Shown here: piece by piece, positions 62,396-64,000 of the stretch
How the letters are laid out: each line of letters begins with the position of its first letter
How positions within the stretch are numbered: position 1 is the stretch's first letter
Program-made: the position numbers and the translations under genes
The notes under the pieces: generated by a model
Databases searched by the model: none
What the model was told of the DNA's origin: nothing
The model's input: the letters and a program-made list of their open reading frames with translations, nothing else
From: JACQFZ01 sp041485885
GTDB lineage: Bacteria > Pseudomonadota > Gammaproteobacteria > Acidiferrobacterales > Sulfurifustaceae
Length of the DNA stretch: 64,000 nt
Assembly: GCA_041485885.1 (NCBI GenBank)
Contig: JBGPKL010000002.1
Coordinates: 62,001 to 126,000 of the forward strand
Reading direction: 5' to 3'

Positions 62396-62444
62396 CGCAA
62401 TCAGCGACGCCGAGTTTCGAAACCCTCGGCCGAGTGGAGCAAGC

Positions 62445-63332
62445 ATGAGTATTTCAGCGGCACAGGTGAAGGAACTGCGCGAGCGCACCGGGCTTGGGAT
62501 GATGGAATGCAAGCAGGCGCTGAGCGAAACAAGCGGTGACATGGAAGCGGCGGCGGATTTGCTGCACAAGCGCGCCGGTGCGAAAGTCGAGAAGAAATCC
62601 GGGCGCACGGCCGCGGAGGGCGTCATCGGTCTCAACATTGGCGCCGATCGCAAGCTCGCCGCGATCGTCGAGGTCAATTGCGAGACCGACTTCGTCGCCA
62701 AAGGCGACAACTTCTCCGCGTTCGCGAACGCGGTTGCGGCCGTGGTCGCGACGCGCAATCCTGCCGATGTCGAGGCGCTTTACGGTCTGCCGATCGGCGC
62801 GGGTGTGGAGACGGTGGCGCAGGCACGCGAGGCGCTGGTGATGAAACAAGGCGAAAATGTCGGCGTACGTCGTTTTGTCCGCTACGCGACGACTACCGGA
62901 CACGTCGGCGCGTACGTGCATAGCACGCGCAAGATCGGCGTGCTGGTGGAGCTCCAAGGGGGCGATGAAAATCTCGCGAAGGATGTTTCCATGCACGTTG
63001 CCGCGAGCAAACCGGAATACTTGTCGCGTGAGCTAGTGCCCTCCAGTGCCGTGGAGAAAGAGAAAGAAATATACGCCGAGCAGGCGGCCGCGAGCGGCAA
63101 ACCGAAAGAAATCGTCGAAAAGATGGTTGCCGGCCGGATCAACAAGTACCTGAACGAGATCACGCTACTCGGACAACCGTTCGTGAAGGATCCGGACACG
63201 ACCGTCGAGAAGCTGCTGAAGTCCGCCGGCGCGAAGGTCGCGCGGTTCGTGCGTTTCGAGGTGGGCGAGGGCGTCGATAAAAAGAAAGATAATTTCGCCG
63301 CCGAAGTGATGGCGCAGGTCAGGAGCAAATAA
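62445..63332 (+). CDS. tsf: Elongation factor Ts
   Basis: 295-residue guanine exchange factor for EF-Tu. The N-terminal VKELRERTGLGMMECKQAL motif and the TDFVAKGDNF core that contacts EF-Tu are intact. The KEKEIYAEQAAASGKP segment matches the coiled-coil region. Standard place between rpsB and pyrH. Confidence 0.97.
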   Translation: MSISAAQVKELRERTGLGMMECKQALSETSGDMEAAADLLHKRAGAKVEKKSGRTAAEGVIGLNIGADRKLAAIVEVNCETDFVAKGDNFSAFANAVAAVVATRNPADVEALYGLPIGAGVETVAQAREALVMKQGENVGVRRFVRYATTTGHVGAYVHSTRKIGVLVELQGGDENLAKDVSMHVAASKPEYLSRELVPSSAVEKEKEIYAEQAAASGKPKEIVEKMVAGRINKYLNEITLLGQPFVKDPDTTVEKLLKSAGAKVARFVRFEVGEGVDKKKDNFAAEVMAQVRSK

Positions 63333-63413
63333 GCGAACCGGCCGTTGCCGGTTCAAGCATCCGGAGGTCCGACAGCGTCGGTCCGACATAATGACACCGA
63401 AGGGTTTTCGGTC

Positions 63414-64000
63414 GTGACCATCAAGGAGCGTTCGGTTCTCGCTTACCGGCGGGTACTGCTCAAATTGAGCGGCGAAGCGCTCATGGGGCCAGACGCCTAT
63501 GGTCTGAACCGCGCGGTGATTGAGCGGATCGCGCAAGAGTTGAAGACGGCGCTCGCCACCGGGGCGCAAATTGCGGTGGTCGTCGGCGGCGGCAATATCT
63601 TCCGCGGTGTCGCGCCCGCGGCGGAGGGCATGGATCGTGCGTCCGCGGATTACATCGGCATGCTGGCGACGGTGATCAATTCGCTCGCACTGCAGGACGC
63701 GCTCGAGCGTGCCGGCGTGCCAGTGCGCGTTCAGTCCGCGCTGCGCATCGATCAAGTCGTCGAACCGTACGTGCGCCGGCGCGCGATCCGGCATCTGGAG
63801 CAGGGACGTATCGTCATCTTCGCCGCCGGCACCGGCAATCCGTTCTTCACCACCGACACGGCGGCGAGCTTGCGAGCCGCGGAAATAGGCGCCGATATTG
63901 TGCTAAAAGGCACGAAAGTGGACGGCGTATACGATCGTGATCCAATGACGCACCCGGACGCCAAGCGCTATCAGGAGATCAGCTACAACCAGGCGCTGGC
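63414..64000 (+). CDS. pyrH: Uridylate kinase, 5' part
   Basis: Truncated by the window end after about 195 codons. The start is GTG at 63414; an ATG at 63391 is in another frame and stops at once. The hexameric UMP kinase shows LLKLSGEALMG, VVVGGGNIFRG, MLATVINSLALQDAL and AGTGNPFFTTDTAA. It phosphorylates UMP and is allosterically controlled by GTP and UTP in the family. Completes the rpsB-tsf-pyrH order. Confidence 0.95.
   Translation, partial: MTIKERSVLAYRRVLLKLSGEALMGPDAYGLNRAVIERIAQELKTALATGAQIAVVVGGGNIFRGVAPAAEGMDRASADYIGMLATVINSLALQDALERAGVPVRVQSALRIDQVVEPYVRRRAIRHLEQGRIVIFAAGTGNPFFTTDTAASLRAAEIGADIVLKGTKVDGVYDRDPMTHPDAKRYQEISYNQAL

Overview
The window comes from a GC-rich gammaproteobacterial chromosome. 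Three gene orders support this: ndk-rlmN-pilF-rodZ-hisS-yfgM-bamB-der, xseA divergent from guaB-guaA, and glnD-map divergent from rpsB-tsf-pyrH. All three are typical of Gammaproteobacteria. A lipoprotein cytochrome c followed by a Tat-exported flavocytochrome c sulfide dehydrogenase suggests a sulfur-oxidising lifestyle. I cannot name the genus from sequence alone.

Layout. 1-8.0 kb: end of trmJ, then an iron-sulfur assembly locus (iscR, an A-type carrier, a second Rrf2 regulator, sufB-sufC-sufD-sufS-sufU-sufT, a Rieske ferredoxin). It carries two Rrf2-type operators and has a repeat element wedged between sufB and sufC. 8.1-16.5 kb: ndk to der, with ispG absent from its usual place between rodZ and hisS. 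16.6-28.2 kb: a Ser/Thr kinase fused to WD40 repeats, an M23 peptidase with xseA, guaB (apparently leaderless), cysE, guaA, tadA and a reversed mltF. 28.4-30.7 kb: two tRNA-Ser genes forming an insertion hotspot. It holds a 1.4-kb integrase-less mini-island encoding a GHKL ATPase and a STAS-like protein, bounded by 55-bp direct repeats of the tRNA 3' half, followed by three structured repeat elements bounded by duplicated tRNA-Ser ends. 30.9-36.4 kb: an RsbRD-type histidine kinase, a frameshifted receiver, an acetyltransferase, a YVTN beta-propeller protein and a creatininase-like protein. 36.6-45.3 kb: fccAB, 4.5S RNA, dnaX-ybaB-recR, a methyltransferase, an M48 protease/cytochrome c/phhB operon, and orn-rraA. 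45.3-51 kb: a lower-GC accessory block of exported proteins with decaying genes (an in-frame amber codon, a broken RAYT transposase, a frameshifted ParE toxin). 51-64 kb: a Kelch-like lipoprotein, queG, nnr-tsaE-amiC, glnD-map, and rpsB-tsf-pyrH, which runs off the end.

The most unusual signals lie outside the housekeeping genes. First, a family of at least six intergenic elements (about 90-280 bp) has an 11-bp stem whose arms are perfectly paired in every copy while the sequence varies, capped by an invariant YTAAC loop. Several copies abut duplicated tRNA-Ser acceptor ends, and one sits inside another repeat whose uninterrupted form is present elsewhere in the window. Second, the tRNA-bounded ATPase/STAS pair looks like a minimal partner-switch-style cassette. 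Third, a separate family of TAATAAA-ended elements occurs as two long copies, one minimal hairpin copy and one half copy. All function statements rest on reading motifs and gene order; no database search was possible.
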